This document shows, in pieces, positions 17,804-25,890 of a stretch of 51,064 nucleotides of DNA (position 1 is the stretch's first letter; each line of letters starts with the position of its first letter). The position numbers and the translations under genes are program-made. Origin of the DNA: Lutibacter sp. (GTDB lineage Bacteria > Bacteroidota > Bacteroidia > Flavobacteriales > Flavobacteriaceae); contig NZ_JAKIUR010000019.1 in assembly GCF_021647475.1 (NCBI RefSeq), positions 1 to 51,064 of the forward strand. The letters are read 5' to 3'. A model generated the notes under the pieces. It worked only from the letters and a program-made list of their open reading frames with translations, did no database searches and was not told where the DNA came from.

Positions 17804-17909
17804 TGTTATTTCAGGTTCTCAAAGTTTTAGAAAACAAAATAATGGGATTCTGAACCAAGTTCAGAATGATGCTTTCAAAGATTTTTTAAACAGTAATTTA
17901 TTTTAAATC

Positions 17910-18488
17910 TTAAATTTTCTTCACATATTTAGTGATAATTACAATTTGCGTTGGTCCAACTTTACCTTCAATATATTCCGCATTATCTGGGTCTAGTGAA
18001 ATTCTTCTTACGGCAGTTCCTTGTTTAGCAACCAAACTCGATCCTTTCACTTTCAAATCTTTTATTAAAACTACTGAATCGCCTGTTTGCAAAACTACAC
18101 CGTTTACATCTCTGTGAATTACTTTATCCTCTGGTGCATCTCCCTCACCCGTAGCTTTTGCCCATTTTAAATTTTCATTATCTAAATATAGCATATCTAA
18201 CAAATCCTGAGGCCAGCCTTCAGCACGCAAACGCGTCAACATTCTCCAAGCAACTACCTGAACTGCAGCAATTTCACTCCACATGCTATCATTTAAACAA
18301 CGCCAGTGATTTGCTTCTGTATTATCCGGATTTTCTATTTGATTTTTACAAATTGCACAAACATAAATGCTGTCATCAACCGTTCCTTTTGGAGCCGGAG
18401 GTACTTTATAAACACCTAAATTTTCTTTACTTCCACACAATTCGCAACATCCTCCACTTCGCTCTTCTAACGTTTTATTCACACTCAT
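17910..18488 (-). CDS. PhnA-like zinc-ribbon protein
   Basis: A 192-aa protein of the PhnA family (alkylphosphonate-operon protein of unknown function, unrelated to phosphonoacetate hydrolase). Zinc ligands are seen as CCELCG (14-19) and CAICKNQ (44-50). A central helical region contains HWRCLNDSMWSE. The C-terminal PhnA beta domain has the marker DSVVLIKDLKVKGSS and ends in a Lys-rich tail. Length fits the longer family members with the N-terminal zinc ribbon. No phosphonate genes are nearby, so the role stays open. It has a full promoter upstream and is a single-gene unit. Confidence 0.88.
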   Translation of the reverse strand: MSVNKTLEERSGGCCELCGSKENLGVYKVPPAPKGTVDDSIYVCAICKNQIENPDNTEANHWRCLNDSMWSEIAAVQVVAWRMLTRLRAEGWPQDLLDMLYLDNENLKWAKATGEGDAPEDKVIHRDVNGVVLQTGDSVVLIKDLKVKGSSLVAKQGTAVRRISLDPDNAEYIEGKVGPTQIVIITKYVKKI

Positions 18489-18509
18489 TTTTTCTAGTTT
18501 TTACGGTTG

Positions 18510-18540
18510 CAAAAGTACACTTTAATAGCAATTAAGCAAA
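18510..18540 (-). promoter_or_regulatory. Promoter of the PhnA-like gene
   Basis: On the minus strand TTTG (18540-18537), 19-base spacer, TACTTTTG (18517-18510), about 21 bases before the start codon. Both boxes are exact matches to the Bacteroidota consensus. Confidence 0.8.
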
Positions 18541-18563
18541 TCATTATAAAATAGTACCTATTT

Positions 18564-18654
18564 GGGCGTTACCATTTTTTTGATAAAAAATGGTCGGGCT
18601 ATTCGCTACAAATCCTCGCTACCGCTGTGGGTTTTCCACTACTATCCCTAACGC
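18564..18654. repeat. Multi-hairpin intergenic element
   Basis: An outer stem GCGTTA/TAACGC (18566-18571 with 18649-18654) encloses a strong 10-bp hairpin (ACCATTTTTT/AAAAAATGGT, 18571-18594) and a small GTGG/CCAC hairpin near 18626-18638. The local GC content is well above the surroundings. It lies after the S37 peptidase operon and before the PhnA promoter. It looks like a dispersed structured repeat rather than a simple terminator. Confidence 0.5.
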
Positions 18655-18676
18655 AAAAAAAAAGAGTTCTTCACTA

Positions 18677-19990
18677 TTACAACGGATAAATAGTAACGCT
18701 ATATCCTAACCAATTTTGCAATTTATCATAAATTAGTTGTTGATCTTTAGCAGAAAAATCTTTAATTCTGGTTTTATGAGAACCTCCTTTTAAAACCATT
18801 TTTAAAAAGTTTACATGAGGTTTTGGGTTTGGTGCACAAGCTCCCCAAGTATCGTATTCGCCATAAATATAAAGAATTTTATTTCCCTGATTTTCAACAT
18901 AATCTCTAACTTTTTTAATGTAATTAGGATTAAAAGTTAAAGCTACATTTTTAGGTGCAAATCGTTTATTGGTAGGATGTTTTACCACTTTTAATAAATC
19001 TTTTACAGGCTCTGTATCAAATCCGTAATAACCTAATTCGGTTTCATGTTGATAATAACTTGGCAATAAATTATAATAGGTTTTATCATCATAAAAACCA
19101 ATTCCTGCAATTTTATTTAAGTACTTAAATTGTTCTTTTGCGGTAGCATTAACCCTCGGAATTTCATCACACTTTCCTCCCCATTGCCAAAAAGAAAATG
19201 GAAATTCTAAAACGGCATATTCCAAAGCTTCCTCTTGAGAAAGTTGAGTAAATTTCATCTTTTTAGCTTTAGCATAATTATTTATTTCCAATAAAACACT
19301 ATCTCTCTTTTGTAAAACTTGTCGTTGAAATTCAACAATTTTTGCTCTACAATCTTTACTTCCAACGGTATTAATATGTTGTTGCGTTCGTTCATCTTCT
19401 TGTCCATTAATCAAGGGTGCCACATAAGGAACAGCTACATCTACATCATACGGATATTTAGATTTATAAATCAAAACCGTTTCGCCACCTTTACTAATTC
19501 CGGTAGAAAGCCATTTACCTGTATAAAGAGTTTTTAGCTTAGTTACAAGTTGATGATAATCTTCAATTGCCTGATTATTTTTTAAATATTTCCAAGGTAT
19601 TGAATCTGGTCTAGACTTACCGTAAAACCGATATTCTACTTGCACTTGATTTCCTTTTAAAATTTTAGTCAATTCATACGTTCTTGGCCTTGCACTATAA
19701 CCTTCTGTAACTAAAACTGTTGGTTTTTTAAAAGAAGCATGAGACAAGTAAACATAATGTTTAAAGGTTCCGGCTTTTAGATTATTATGATCTAAAGGCT
19801 CATTTATAACCAATTGAAAAGCTTTTGTGAAATGGTCTTTAGTATCTATTTTAGTAATTTCAGCATCCGGAAAAAGTTGCTGCAATTTTTGCTGTATGGT
19901 TAGTATTTCAATGGGAGCAAGATTAACTCTACAAGAAATAAATGAAAAACTAATTGCAATAAAAAAAATAAGAGATTTGTATATTTTCAT
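18677..19990 (-). CDS. S37-type serine peptidase, lipoprotein
   Basis: A 437-aa alpha/beta-hydrolase of the S37 (PS-10, tripeptidyl aminopeptidase) family. A signal with lipobox FISC (about 17-20) suggests a membrane-anchored exported enzyme. The nucleophile elbow is GISKGGE (Ser near 167). The Asp is likely in YGEYDTWGA (near 375-380) and the His in GGSHKTR (near 403-408). The stretch VTEGYSARPRTYELT and the VEYRFYGKSRPDS block are typical of S37. It would release short N-terminal peptides from oligopeptides. It is the last gene of a tight five-gene operon, 6 bases after the oxidoreductase gene, so peptide degradation is linked to amino-acid oxidation. Confidence 0.85.
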   Translation of the reverse strand: MKIYKSLIFFIAISFSFISCRVNLAPIEILTIQQKLQQLFPDAEITKIDTKDHFTKAFQLVINEPLDHNNLKAGTFKHYVYLSHASFKKPTVLVTEGYSARPRTYELTKILKGNQVQVEYRFYGKSRPDSIPWKYLKNNQAIEDYHQLVTKLKTLYTGKWLSTGISKGGETVLIYKSKYPYDVDVAVPYVAPLINGQEDERTQQHINTVGSKDCRAKIVEFQRQVLQKRDSVLLEINNYAKAKKMKFTQLSQEEALEYAVLEFPFSFWQWGGKCDEIPRVNATAKEQFKYLNKIAGIGFYDDKTYYNLLPSYYQHETELGYYGFDTEPVKDLLKVVKHPTNKRFAPKNVALTFNPNYIKKVRDYVENQGNKILYIYGEYDTWGACAPNPKPHVNFLKMVLKGGSHKTRIKDFSAKDQQLIYDKLQNWLGYSVTIYPL

Positions 19991-19996
19991 AGGTAT

Positions 19997-21235
19997 TTAA
20001 TTAAATCGTTCTATTGAAAAAGGGACTAAATTAATGAAAGTTTTTTTATTAGAAATTACTTCCGAAATTAATTTTCCAGTTGCCGGACCTTGGCTCCAAC
20101 CCATCATAGCATGCCCTGTTGCTATACAAACATTATTGTATTTTTTAGTTCGCCCAATATAAGGTAAACCATCGGGAGAAACCGGACGTAATCCGGAGGC
20201 TGCATCTTGTTTTTCTTCTTGGGAAAAAGTAAGGTTTGGATAAAATGCCTTACCTGCATTTGCAATTGCTTGAACTCTTTTTTGATTTATATGATTGTTT
20301 ATCCCTGCAATTTCCATAGTTCCACCAAACCTTGTAAATCCGTCCATTGGCGTAACGGCAACATTTCTATCGGTTAAAATTGCAGGAAAATTGATACTTG
20401 TATTTTTTACCACATTTATTCGATACCCTTTACCTGCCTGAACCAATAATGGAATGTTTAATTTTTTTGCAACTATTGGACTCCAGGAACCAGCAGCAAT
20501 CACTAGTTCATCTAAATTGTATTCCTGTTTATTAGTAATTAACTTACTTACTTTTTTACCATTTTTTACAAAATTCAATACCTTTTCATTCTTATGAAAT
20601 TGTACTCCTTTACTTTTAAGATATTCTTTAAAATTTCTCATAAAAATATCTGGAGTTGAGTGTGCATCACATAAATAATGATACGCTCCTTCAGCTTTCA
20701 TTTCAGGTTCTATTTCTTCCAATCTTTTTTTATCAATATGGTGTACTTCCAAGCCTTGTTCTTTAGCCATTTTTGCCAAATAAGCTTCTTTTTTTTCAAA
20801 TTTTGAAGATTGATAACTCATTAAAACACCTTTTTGCTCAAATTGAAAATCAAAAATATTAGCCTTTTTAATTTCAAGATATAATGCTTTACTAAAAAAA
20901 GAGAGATCTTTTATTATAGGAATAGATTTTATAACATGTTTTTCAGTTGCATTTTTATTAAAATTCCAAGCCCACTTAAATAAATCTAAATCCAATCTAG
21001 GTTTTAAATAAAACGGACTTGATGAATTAAACATCATTTTTAATCCATCTGAAACCATTCCGGGTGCTGAAAGAGGAATTACATGACTTGGAGATATATA
21101 ACCCGCGTTGACAAATGAAGCTCCTGATGAAATATCAGATTGATCTATAATAATAACTTGGTGACCTTCATTTTTAAGATAAAAGGCACAAGATAACCCT
21201 ATAATACCTCCACCAATAATGATAACATTTTTCAT
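19997..21235 (-). CDS. FAD-dependent D-amino-acid / hydroxyproline dehydrogenase (DadA-like)
   Basis: A 412-aa DAO-fold flavoprotein. The Rossmann motif VIIIGGGIIGLSCAFYL lies at 3-19 with the acidic residue after IIID. The C-terminal FAD motif GLRPVSPDGLPYIG and GHAMMGWSQGPATGK are typical of DadA. I chose the ATG at 21235 because it gives the normal N-terminus right at the dinucleotide-binding motif; an in-frame ATG 36 bases earlier would overlap the aldehyde dehydrogenase gene. Only 4 bases separate it from that gene. Next to a ketoglutarate-semialdehyde-type dehydrogenase, D-hydroxyproline oxidation is the best guess; plain D-amino acids are the alternative. Confidence 0.85.
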   Translation of the reverse strand: MKNVIIIGGGIIGLSCAFYLKNEGHQVIIIDQSDISSGASFVNAGYISPSHVIPLSAPGMVSDGLKMMFNSSSPFYLKPRLDLDLFKWAWNFNKNATEKHVIKSIPIIKDLSFFSKALYLEIKKANIFDFQFEQKGVLMSYQSSKFEKKEAYLAKMAKEQGLEVHHIDKKRLEEIEPEMKAEGAYHYLCDAHSTPDIFMRNFKEYLKSKGVQFHKNEKVLNFVKNGKKVSKLITNKQEYNLDELVIAAGSWSPIVAKKLNIPLLVQAGKGYRINVVKNTSINFPAILTDRNVAVTPMDGFTRFGGTMEIAGINNHINQKRVQAIANAGKAFYPNLTFSQEEKQDAASGLRPVSPDGLPYIGRTKKYNNVCIATGHAMMGWSQGPATGKLISEVISNKKTFINLVPFSIERFN

Positions 21236-21239
21236 TAAA

Positions 21240-22823
21240 TCAATTATTTTTAGTGGTTTGTTTTCCATCAACTAAACGTGAAATATGCAATGGATTTTCA
21301 TTTTTTAATTCATCTGGTAATAAATTATTTGGCCAATTTTGAAAACTAATTGGACGCACCCAACGTTTAATAGATTGAACTCCGACAGCTGTAAATCTAC
21401 TATCCGTTGAGGCTGGATAAGGACCTCCGTGCTGCATAGCCTCAGAAACTTCAACGCCTGTTGATACTCCATTAAAAATAATACGACCCACTCTATTTTG
21501 AAGTGCTTCTACTATGGATTTATAAGAGTTTAATTCTTCTGAATCAGCTATTATAGTTCCTGTTAATTGACCTTCTAATTTAGAAATAATTTCTTCTAAC
21601 TGATTTAAATTTTCACATTGTACCACTAAAGAAAATGGTCCAAATACTTCTTGATGTAATTTGGTGTTTTGTAAAAATTGAGTTCCATCAACTTTCAAAA
21701 CTGATGGTCTTCCAAAATTTTGAATACCATCGGTTGAATTTTCAACTAATGAATGAACACCTTCTTGATTTATTATTTGCTCTTTTTTAGTTTCAAAAGC
21801 TTTATAAATGGCAGGATGTAACATACAAGTTGGTTCCTTTTTAGCAATTTTTTCAGCTAAAGTGTTTATAAAATTGGTTAATTCAGCACTTTTAATTCCT
21901 AACATTAATCCAGGATTGGTACAAAATTGTCCGCTACCTAAAGTAACTGAATTCGCATAGGTTTCCGCCCATTCTTCAGCTTTATTTTGCAATGCTTTTG
22001 GAAATAAAACAACAGGATTTACACTACCCATTTCGGCAAAAACTGGAATAGGTTCAGGTCGTTGACTTGCTAAATTAAATAAAGCTCTGCCACCTTGAAC
22101 ACTTCCTGTAAAACCTACTGCTTTAATTTGAGGATGTTGAACTAATATAGTACCAACTTCAATTCCACTACTATTTAAATTTGAAAATACGCCATTTGGC
22201 ATTTCGGTAATTTCTGCAGCTTTTATTATTGCAGATGCAACTAATTCACCCGTGCCGGCGTGCATTGGATGCGACTTAACAATTACAGGACAACCTGCAG
22301 CTAATGCTGCTGCAGTATCTCCACCTGCTGTTGAATAAGCTAGCGGAAAATTACTTGCTCCAAAAATAACTACTGGACCCAAAGGAATAGTCATTTTTCG
22401 TAAATCGACTTTTGGAACTGGTTTTCTATTAACATCTGAATTTTCGATGATAGCATTTACCCAAGAACCTTCCTTTACTAAATTGGCAAAAGATTTTAAT
22501 TGAAAAATAGTTCTACTTCTTTCCGAAATTGCTCTTTCTTTAGTTAAGCCAGATTCCTCACAATAAATTTCAATAAGGTCATCACCTAAAATTTCAATCT
22601 GATTGGCAATTTCATTTAAAAAATTACTTTTTTGTTTTCCTGAAACTGTTCTGTATTTTTTAAAAGCTTCATTTGCCAAGGATACCGCAACTTCAATTTC
22701 AGCTATTGAAGCTTCAACAAAAATATATTCATTTTCAATATTTTTTTTTGGATTGACGGTTTTAAAAGTTGTTAAACCTATTGAAGACAATACATTTCCA
22801 ATATAATTTTTTCCTGTTATCAT
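21240..22823 (-). CDS. Aldehyde dehydrogenase, alpha-ketoglutarate semialdehyde type
   Basis: A 527-aa NAD(P)-dependent aldehyde dehydrogenase, the longer size typical of the 2,5-dioxovalerate dehydrogenase group. Catalytic Cys is in GQFCTNPG (near 298), the general-base Glu in FAEMGSVNP (near 264), the nucleotide site GFTGSVQGG (near 237) and the Asn of GASNFPLA (near 161). The group oxidises 2-oxoglutarate semialdehyde to 2-oxoglutarate, the last step of hydroxyproline, glucarate or arabinose breakdown. With a DadA-like oxidase downstream, hydroxyproline is favoured. The epimerase and the deaminase of that route are not in the window. Confidence 0.88.
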   Translation of the reverse strand: MITGKNYIGNVLSSIGLTTFKTVNPKKNIENEYIFVEASIAEIEVAVSLANEAFKKYRTVSGKQKSNFLNEIANQIEILGDDLIEIYCEESGLTKERAISERSRTIFQLKSFANLVKEGSWVNAIIENSDVNRKPVPKVDLRKMTIPLGPVVIFGASNFPLAYSTAGGDTAAALAAGCPVIVKSHPMHAGTGELVASAIIKAAEITEMPNGVFSNLNSSGIEVGTILVQHPQIKAVGFTGSVQGGRALFNLASQRPEPIPVFAEMGSVNPVVLFPKALQNKAEEWAETYANSVTLGSGQFCTNPGLMLGIKSAELTNFINTLAEKIAKKEPTCMLHPAIYKAFETKKEQIINQEGVHSLVENSTDGIQNFGRPSVLKVDGTQFLQNTKLHQEVFGPFSLVVQCENLNQLEEIISKLEGQLTGTIIADSEELNSYKSIVEALQNRVGRIIFNGVSTGVEVSEAMQHGGPYPASTDSRFTAVGVQSIKRWVRPISFQNWPNNLLPDELKNENPLHISRLVDGKQTTKNN

Positions 22824-22840
22824 ATTTAAATTTTAAAATA

Positions 22841-23197
22841 TTATAAAAAACCTAATTCTTTTTGCTTCTTTTTTGGCAAACTTTTTACTACCAAATTATA
22901 CGAATGATCAATTAATTCTTTTATTAATTTATTAGATAAATTACTTTCAATAGTTATGGTATTCCAGTGTTTTTTATTCATGTGGAATCCCGCTATAATA
23001 TCTTCATATTCTTCTCTTAAAATAATTGCTTTTTCAGGATCACATTTTAAATTTACTTTTGCCGGATGATGCTCTAAACCAGATAAGGCAAATAGTTTAC
23101 CAGCCACTTTAAATACTAAAGTTTTTTCATCAAACGGAAAACTTTCGGTAACGTATTTTTTAGCTAAACAATATGCTCTAAATTCTTCGATGTTCAT
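22841..23197 (-). CDS. MmcQ/YjbR family protein
   Basis: A 118-aa protein of the YjbR (double-wing) fold, normal length. Typical stretches are FPFDEKTLVFKVAGKLFAL and NLKCDPEKAIILREEY, then MNKKHWNTI and a C-terminal helix with LIDHSYNLVV. The fold is DNA-binding-like but its role is not established. It lies 1 base after the DUF4230 gene and 17 bases before the aldehyde dehydrogenase gene, in the same operon. Confidence 0.9.
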   Translation of the reverse strand: MNIEEFRAYCLAKKYVTESFPFDEKTLVFKVAGKLFALSGLEHHPAKVNLKCDPEKAIILREEYEDIIAGFHMNKKHWNTITIESNLSNKLIKELIDHSYNLVVKSLPKKKQKELGFL

Positions 23198-23198
23198 A

Positions 23199-23807
23199 TT
23201 AATTTAACTTTTCAGTTTCATTATTTGGTAAATGAAGTTGAGCATAATTTAGTTTCCAACCTGATATTTCAATTAATTTTTCAATCATTAAAACGGTGTC
23301 AAAGGCTTCTTTCTTTGCTGTAATTAACAAACCGCTTTCGGGTATTTTATTAATTATAAATTTTTTAGAAGCTTTGTTTAATTCGGTTAAATCATTTGCT
23401 TCAAACTTATTAAAAAAACCATCCTTTTTATCATAATATTTAACATCGGTTTCAATGGTTAAAATTTTAGGTTCAGGGAAATGAGTTAATATAATTTCTT
23501 GAGTTTTATTATTTGCCTCTAATTTAATTTGCGATAAATCAAAACCGATATGAGCTGTTGCATTTACTAATAAAATTGCTTTCTTTTTACTAATAATAAT
23601 ATTTAAAAAGCGATTTTTAGTATCTTCATAATGATAAATTTCAGCAAAATCTCCTTCAACCGTTATTAATTTACAGACACTTTTAATTTTTTCAATTAAA
23701 ATTATTGCTTGCGATTCTATTTTATGAGCCTTGTTTTTATGCTGATAATATGATAATCCCCAATAAGTAAGCAACGAACCTAATACAATTCCTAAAAATA
23801 TTTCCAT
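23199..23807 (-). CDS. DUF4230 membrane-anchored protein
   Basis: A 202-aa protein with one N-terminal membrane segment (about 3-19, FLGIVLGSLLTYWGLSYY) and a DUF4230 domain (about 35-190). The typical LITVEGDFAEIYHYED block is near 50-65, and the middle of the domain predicts as beta strands. Topology and function of the family are not known. It is the first gene of the operon with MmcQ, dehydrogenases and the S37 peptidase. No strong promoter box is visible upstream. Confidence 0.85.
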   Translation of the reverse strand: MEIFLGIVLGSLLTYWGLSYYQHKNKAHKIESQAIILIEKIKSVCKLITVEGDFAEIYHYEDTKNRFLNIIISKKKAILLVNATAHIGFDLSQIKLEANNKTQEIILTHFPEPKILTIETDVKYYDKKDGFFNKFEANDLTELNKASKKFIINKIPESGLLITAKKEAFDTVLMIEKLIEISGWKLNYAQLHLPNNETEKLN

Positions 23808-23844
23808 AAATTAAAATTACTAAATTAATTTGTTTTTTTAATAT

Positions 23845-23870
23845 AAAAAAAGCAGCTATAAAAGCTGCTT
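23845..23870 (-). terminator. Terminator of the OsmC-family gene
   Basis: AGCAGCT / AGCTGCT stem with a 5-base loop and a T-run on the minus strand, 27 bases after the stop codon. It also separates the gene from the DUF4230 operon. Confidence 0.85.
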
Positions 23871-23896
23871 AAATTAGGGAAATTTAGTTTTTACAA

Positions 23897-24271
23897 TTAT
23901 TCCAAAACTGTTTTTAAATTGGGAATAACATTAAATACGGGCGGTTCTGCCAAATGACGTTTTACAGGGCACTGAGCTACTACTTTTTTTATGGTTTCTC
24001 TATATTTTTCTGGAAATCCTTCTGGTAAATCAATAATCATATCAATGGTTTTTACCATATTAGTCATTTGATTATAATCCATACGTTGTGTTAAACTTAC
24101 TCCTTCTAACGACATTCCTCTTTGTTGCATAAATGCTCTTACATAAACTGCGGAACACATACCTGCAGTTGCTAAAAAGATTAGAAAAGGTGATTCGTTC
24201 ATGGTTATTTCATTACCATTCATTGATGGAACAATTCGTCCGTTGTTGTCAAAATTTATAATTAAATCCAT
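23897..24271 (-). CDS. OsmC/Ohr family protein
   Basis: A 124-aa OsmC-fold protein. The two redox cysteines are Cys38 in TAGMCSAVYV and Cys100 in AQCPVKRH, spaced as in thiol peroxidases of this family. These proteins reduce organic hydroperoxides in the cytoplasm; the short YhfA-like type has a less certain substrate. The gene has its own -7 box and a terminator, so it is a single-gene unit. An inverted repeat near the promoter (24320-24339) may be an operator. Confidence 0.88.
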   Translation of the reverse strand: MDLIINFDNNGRIVPSMNGNEITMNESPFLIFLATAGMCSAVYVRAFMQQRGMSLEGVSLTQRMDYNQMTNMVKTIDMIIDLPEGFPEKYRETIKKVVAQCPVKRHLAEPPVFNVIPNLKTVLE

Positions 24272-24292
24272 ATTGTTTTATTTTTTATTCGG

Positions 24293-24300
24293 CAAAATTA
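24293..24300 (-). promoter_or_regulatory. -7 box of the OsmC-family gene
   Basis: TAATTTTG on the minus strand matches TAnnTTTG, 21 bases before the start. No -33 TTTG is apparent, which fits a promoter needing an activator or read with a weak upstream box. Confidence 0.5.
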
Positions 24301-24319
24301 GGACAACTTTTAAATCTTA

Positions 24320-24339
24320 TATGTAACTATAACTACATA
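24320..24339. promoter_or_regulatory. Inverted repeat upstream of the OsmC-family gene
   Basis: TATGTA and TACATA face each other across 8 bases, and the inner part repeats AACTA twice. It lies about 20 bases upstream of the -7 box, covering the -33 position, so it could be a regulator site. AT-rich DNA makes chance pairs common. Confidence 0.3.
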
Positions 24340-24343
24340 GTAA

Positions 24344-25489
24344 TTAAGCTTTTATTATAAACAAATCTGATGCAATGCCATCGGCTAAGAATTTTCCTTT
24401 TTTTGTAGTTACTAATATTTCTGTAGTAGTATTATTAGAAATTATTTCTAGTAAATCTGTTTTTATAAATTTCTGAGCATTTTTAAGTAATTCTTTAGTA
24501 AAATTTTCACCAAAATCGTTAGAAATTTTAGTTAATGAAACGCCCCAAATAGTTCGTAAACCCGTCATAACATATTCGTTAAACTGATTCTCCTTACTTA
24601 AAATTTCATATTCAATGGGTAATTTATTGGCTAAAATAGCTTTTATGTATTTTGCATTATTAGTTACATTCCAGCCTCTAGATTTTCCATTATAAGAATG
24701 TGCGGAAGGGCCAATACCCATATATTTTTCTCCATTCCAATATGCAGTATTATGTTTTGAAAAATAATCAGGCTTTCCAAAATTTGAAATTTCATAGTGA
24801 ACAAGTCCTTTTTTTTCGGTTTCTTCTACCAAAATATTAAAATGTTCTAAGGCTAATTCTTCATCTAATGGTGAAACTTTTCCTTTTTTTATTAAATGAT
24901 GTAAAGCCGTTTTTTCTTCAACCGTTAAAGCATAACTTGATATATGAGGCACACCAAAATCAAAAGCTGTTTTTAAATTTGATTTCCATTTTTCTAAACT
25001 CATTCCTGGTATTCCATAAATTAAATCTATGGTAATATTATCAAAATATTTTTGAGCTTCTATTAAACATTTCTTAGATTCTTCCGCAGTATGTGCTCTA
25101 TTCATAAATTTCAAATCTTCTTCAAAAAAAGATTGAATGCCAATACTTAATCGGTTAATTGGAAGTTTTGCTAGTTCTTTAATTTTGTAAGTAGTTAAAT
25201 CATCAGGATTAGCTTCTAAAGTAATTTCAGCATTTTTAACAATATCATAATTGCTATAAATTACATTAAAAACAGCTTTCAATTCATCAGAGGTTAAAAT
25301 TGAAGGAGTTCCTCCACCAAAATAGATAGTTTCAACTTTTTCATTTTTAAGTTCATTTTTACGAATTTCTAACTCTTTTAAAATGGCTTGTAACATTTCA
25401 TCTTTTCTTTTTAAGGAAACTGAAAAGTGAAAATCGCAATACAAACAAGCTTGTTTACAAAATGGTATGTGAATATAAATTCCTGCCAA
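24344..25489 (-). CDS. hemW: Radical SAM heme chaperone HemW
   Basis: A 381-aa radical SAM protein. The cluster motif CKQACLYCDFHF (CxxxCxxC, about 11-18) sits right at the N-terminus, followed by ETIYFGGGTPS (about 52-62) and EANPDD. The HemW/HemN C-terminal region shows HYEISNFGKPDYFSKHN and GIGPSAHSY. The HemN-specific extra N-terminal Cys region is absent and the length matches HemW, which delivers heme to acceptors, rather than the oxygen-independent coproporphyrinogen oxidase. It starts at the ATG giving MAGIYIHIPFC, the family's normal first residues. Confidence 0.88.
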   Translation of the reverse strand: MAGIYIHIPFCKQACLYCDFHFSVSLKRKDEMLQAILKELEIRKNELKNEKVETIYFGGGTPSILTSDELKAVFNVIYSNYDIVKNAEITLEANPDDLTTYKIKELAKLPINRLSIGIQSFFEEDLKFMNRAHTAEESKKCLIEAQKYFDNITIDLIYGIPGMSLEKWKSNLKTAFDFGVPHISSYALTVEEKTALHHLIKKGKVSPLDEELALEHFNILVEETEKKGLVHYEISNFGKPDYFSKHNTAYWNGEKYMGIGPSAHSYNGKSRGWNVTNNAKYIKAILANKLPIEYEILSKENQFNEYVMTGLRTIWGVSLTKISNDFGENFTKELLKNAQKFIKTDLLEIISNNTTTEILVTTKKGKFLADGIASDLFIIKA

Positions 25490-25578
25490 TTACTACTTAA
25501 TTTTATTTGCTAAATGTACAGCTTTATAAAAAAACATAAAACGTGATTTTTGTTACCTTTTTTATTAAAATTGTTTCC

Positions 25579-25586
25579 TAAATTTG
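25579..25586 (+). promoter_or_regulatory. -7 box of the small alpha/beta-barrel gene
   Basis: TAAATTTG matches TAnnTTTG and lies 16 bases before the start codon. No well-placed -33 TTTG. Confidence 0.5.
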
Positions 25587-25602
25587 AGTAAAACTAATTA
25601 TT

Positions 25603-25890
25603 ATGTACGCACATATTGTTTCATTTAAAGTTAAAGAAGGCGAAGGTATTTCATTTGTAGAATTGCAAAAATTTGAGGAATTAACTGAAGCCAAACCTGC
25701 AGGATTAGACCATTTTCATATTTTTAAAGATAAAAATAATGAGTTTAAATATTATTTAATTGAATATTGGAACTCTATAAAAGATAAGGAAAAAATGGAA
25801 AACTCTAAAGATCATCAACATTTTCATCTTTTAAGAGATCTTGTTCTAGAAAAAAAAATAGACACTTATGAATGCGATGTAATTGTATAA
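25603..25890 (+). CDS. Small dimeric alpha/beta-barrel protein (ABM/Dabb-like)
   Basis: A 95-aa protein with the pattern of a ferredoxin-like half-barrel: strand at 2-9 (AHIVSFKVK), helix, a second strand (LDHFHIFKD), a third (FKYYLIEYW) and a helix with the His-rich SKDHQHFHLL. Size and layout fit the antibiotic-biosynthesis-monooxygenase or stress-responsive A/B barrel folds, which dimerise. No catalytic residue can be named. It converges with ruvC, with the two stop codons adjacent. Confidence 0.5.
   Translation: MYAHIVSFKVKEGEGISFVELQKFEELTEAKPAGLDHFHIFKDKNNEFKYYLIEYWNSIKDKEKMENSKDHQHFHLLRDLVLEKKIDTYECDVIV

Larger units (their letters stand above)
17410..17893. repeat. Repeat island bounded by 35-bp inverted repeats
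   Basis: 17410-17444 and the reverse complement of 17859-17893 agree at 31 of 35 positions (core AAATCTTTGAAAG). They close a 484-bp stretch that fills nearly the whole gap between the convergent M20 and PhnA genes. Inside are two near-identical GTCATTGCGA units and several copies of short ACACTGAGCTTGTCGAAG-type repeats. No gene is seen in it. It looks like a composite of flavobacterial intergenic repeats. Confidence 0.7.

Noticed and set aside
17932..18535. Open frames on the plus strand across the PhnA-like gene
   Set aside because: They run antisense to a clear family match with conserved Cys pairs and have no supporting signals.
18564..18654. Integron attC site
   Set aside because: The outer boxes read GCGTTA...TAACGC, so GTT points inward at the 5' side; attC needs AAC at the 5' and GTT at the 3' side. 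No integrase or cassette gene is nearby.
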